This document shows, piece by piece, positions 5,881 through 6,367 of a DNA stretch of 6,367 nt; positions within the stretch are counted from its first letter, which is position 1, and every line of letters begins with the position of its first letter. The notes below the pieces were generated by a model, which saw only the letters and a program-made list of their open reading frames with translations, did not search any database and was not told the DNA's origin. The position numbers were made by a program, and so were the translations under genes. Source of the DNA: Acidobacteriaceae bacterium (GTDB lineage Bacteria; Acidobacteriota; Terriglobia; Terriglobales; Acidobacteriaceae); the NCBI GenBank assembly GCA_027311125.1, contig DAICZO010000153.1, forward strand, positions 1 to 6,367, given 5' to 3'.

Positions 5881-6367
5881 TTGCTCAATACAGTTATTGC
5901 TAAAGTCTTTGGAACGAGTAACGAACGCGCGGTGAAGCGCATTATGCCGCTTGTGGCACAGATCAACTCGCTGGAAGCGTCGATACAGGCGCTCTCGGAC
6001 GATGGGTTGCGTGGCAAGACGGTGGAGTTCCGTGAGCGGATCGCTGCTGCGATTGCCGGGATTGAGGATGCCGACGAGCGTTATGCGGCGGAGCAGGCTG
6101 CGCTGGACGCGATACTGCCGGAGGCGTTTGCGGTGGTGCGCGAGGCGGGCAAGCGCACGGTGAATATGCGCCACTTCGACGTGCAGTTGATTGGCGGTAT
6201 TGTGCTGCACTCGGGCAAGATTGCCGAGATGAAGACGGGCGAAGGCAAGACGCTGGTGGCGACGCTGCCTTGCTATCTGAATGCGCTGGCGGGACGTGGC
6301 GTGCATGTGGTGACGGTGAACGATTACCTGGCCAAGCGCGACGCCGAATGGATGGGCAAAATCTACG
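5881..6367 (+). CDS. secA: Preprotein translocase ATPase SecA (5' fragment, TTG start)
   Basis: SecA is the ATPase motor that drives unfolded signal-peptide proteins through the SecYEG channel at the inner membrane. The first 162 codons are visible and the gene runs off the right edge; complete SecA is usually 850-1000 residues. The N-terminal helix is MLNTVIAKVFGTSNERAVKR (1-20). It is followed by the LRGKTVEFRERI segment (43-54), the MRHFDVQLIGG nucleotide-binding motif region (96-106), the Walker A P-loop MKTGEGKT (117-124), and VTVNDYLAKRDAEWM of nucleotide-binding domain 1 (144-158). The start is TTG at 5881, supported by a strong ribosome site and by the family N-terminus; GTG at 5860 is a weaker alternative. 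Its glycine codons favour GGC (8 of 13), unlike glyQ, which favours GGG. The family identity is secure even from this fragment. Confidence 0.96.
   Translation, partial: MLNTVIAKVFGTSNERAVKRIMPLVAQINSLEASIQALSDDGLRGKTVEFRERIAAAIAGIEDADERYAAEQAALDAILPEAFAVVREAGKRTVNMRHFDVQLIGGIVLHSGKIAEMKTGEGKTLVATLPCYLNALAGRGVHVVTVNDYLAKRDAEWMGKIY

Overview
The window most likely comes from an acidobacterium of the Acidobacteriaceae/Terriglobales type (Granulicella, Terriglobus or Edaphobacter-like). The reasons are a protein built like the acidobacterial 'VWFA-related' family, a secreted GH43 glycosidase, an outer-membrane beta-barrel-like protein fragment, and GC-rich coding with third positions that strongly favour G. 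This placement is inference from family recognition; there is no rRNA gene or other direct taxonomic marker.

Layout. On the minus strand, the left edge (1-187) holds the first 62 codons of an exported, probably outer-membrane beta-barrel protein. It is divergent, across an 80 bp gap, from a run of five plus-strand genes: a secreted VWFA-related protein with a degenerate metal-binding motif (268-1380); a secreted GH43 glycosidase, probably alpha-L-arabinofuranosidase-like (1419-2480); the alpha subunit (glyQ, 2575-3519) and beta subunit (glyS, 3628-5739) of glycyl-tRNA synthetase; and the first 162 codons of secA (TTG start at 5881, running off the right edge).

How the genes relate. glyQ and glyS encode the two subunits of one alpha2beta2 enzyme and are presumably cotranscribed. 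SecA is the ATPase motor of the Sec translocon, through which the three signal-peptide proteins to the left would be expected to pass, but this adjacency need not be functional. The VWFA and GH43 genes are 38 bp apart and may form a small secreted-protein unit. No mobile element, CRISPR array, tRNA, rRNA, T-box or convincing intrinsic terminator was seen. No gene-free stretch exceeds about 140 bp.

The window is mostly ordinary chromosomal housekeeping and secretion content. I did not find a clear undescribed system. The points most worth a second look are the region before secA (a possible 12-codon leader ORF overlapping an inverted repeat), a GC hairpin before glyS that has the alternative ATG in its loop, and the altered MIDAS motif of the VWFA protein.
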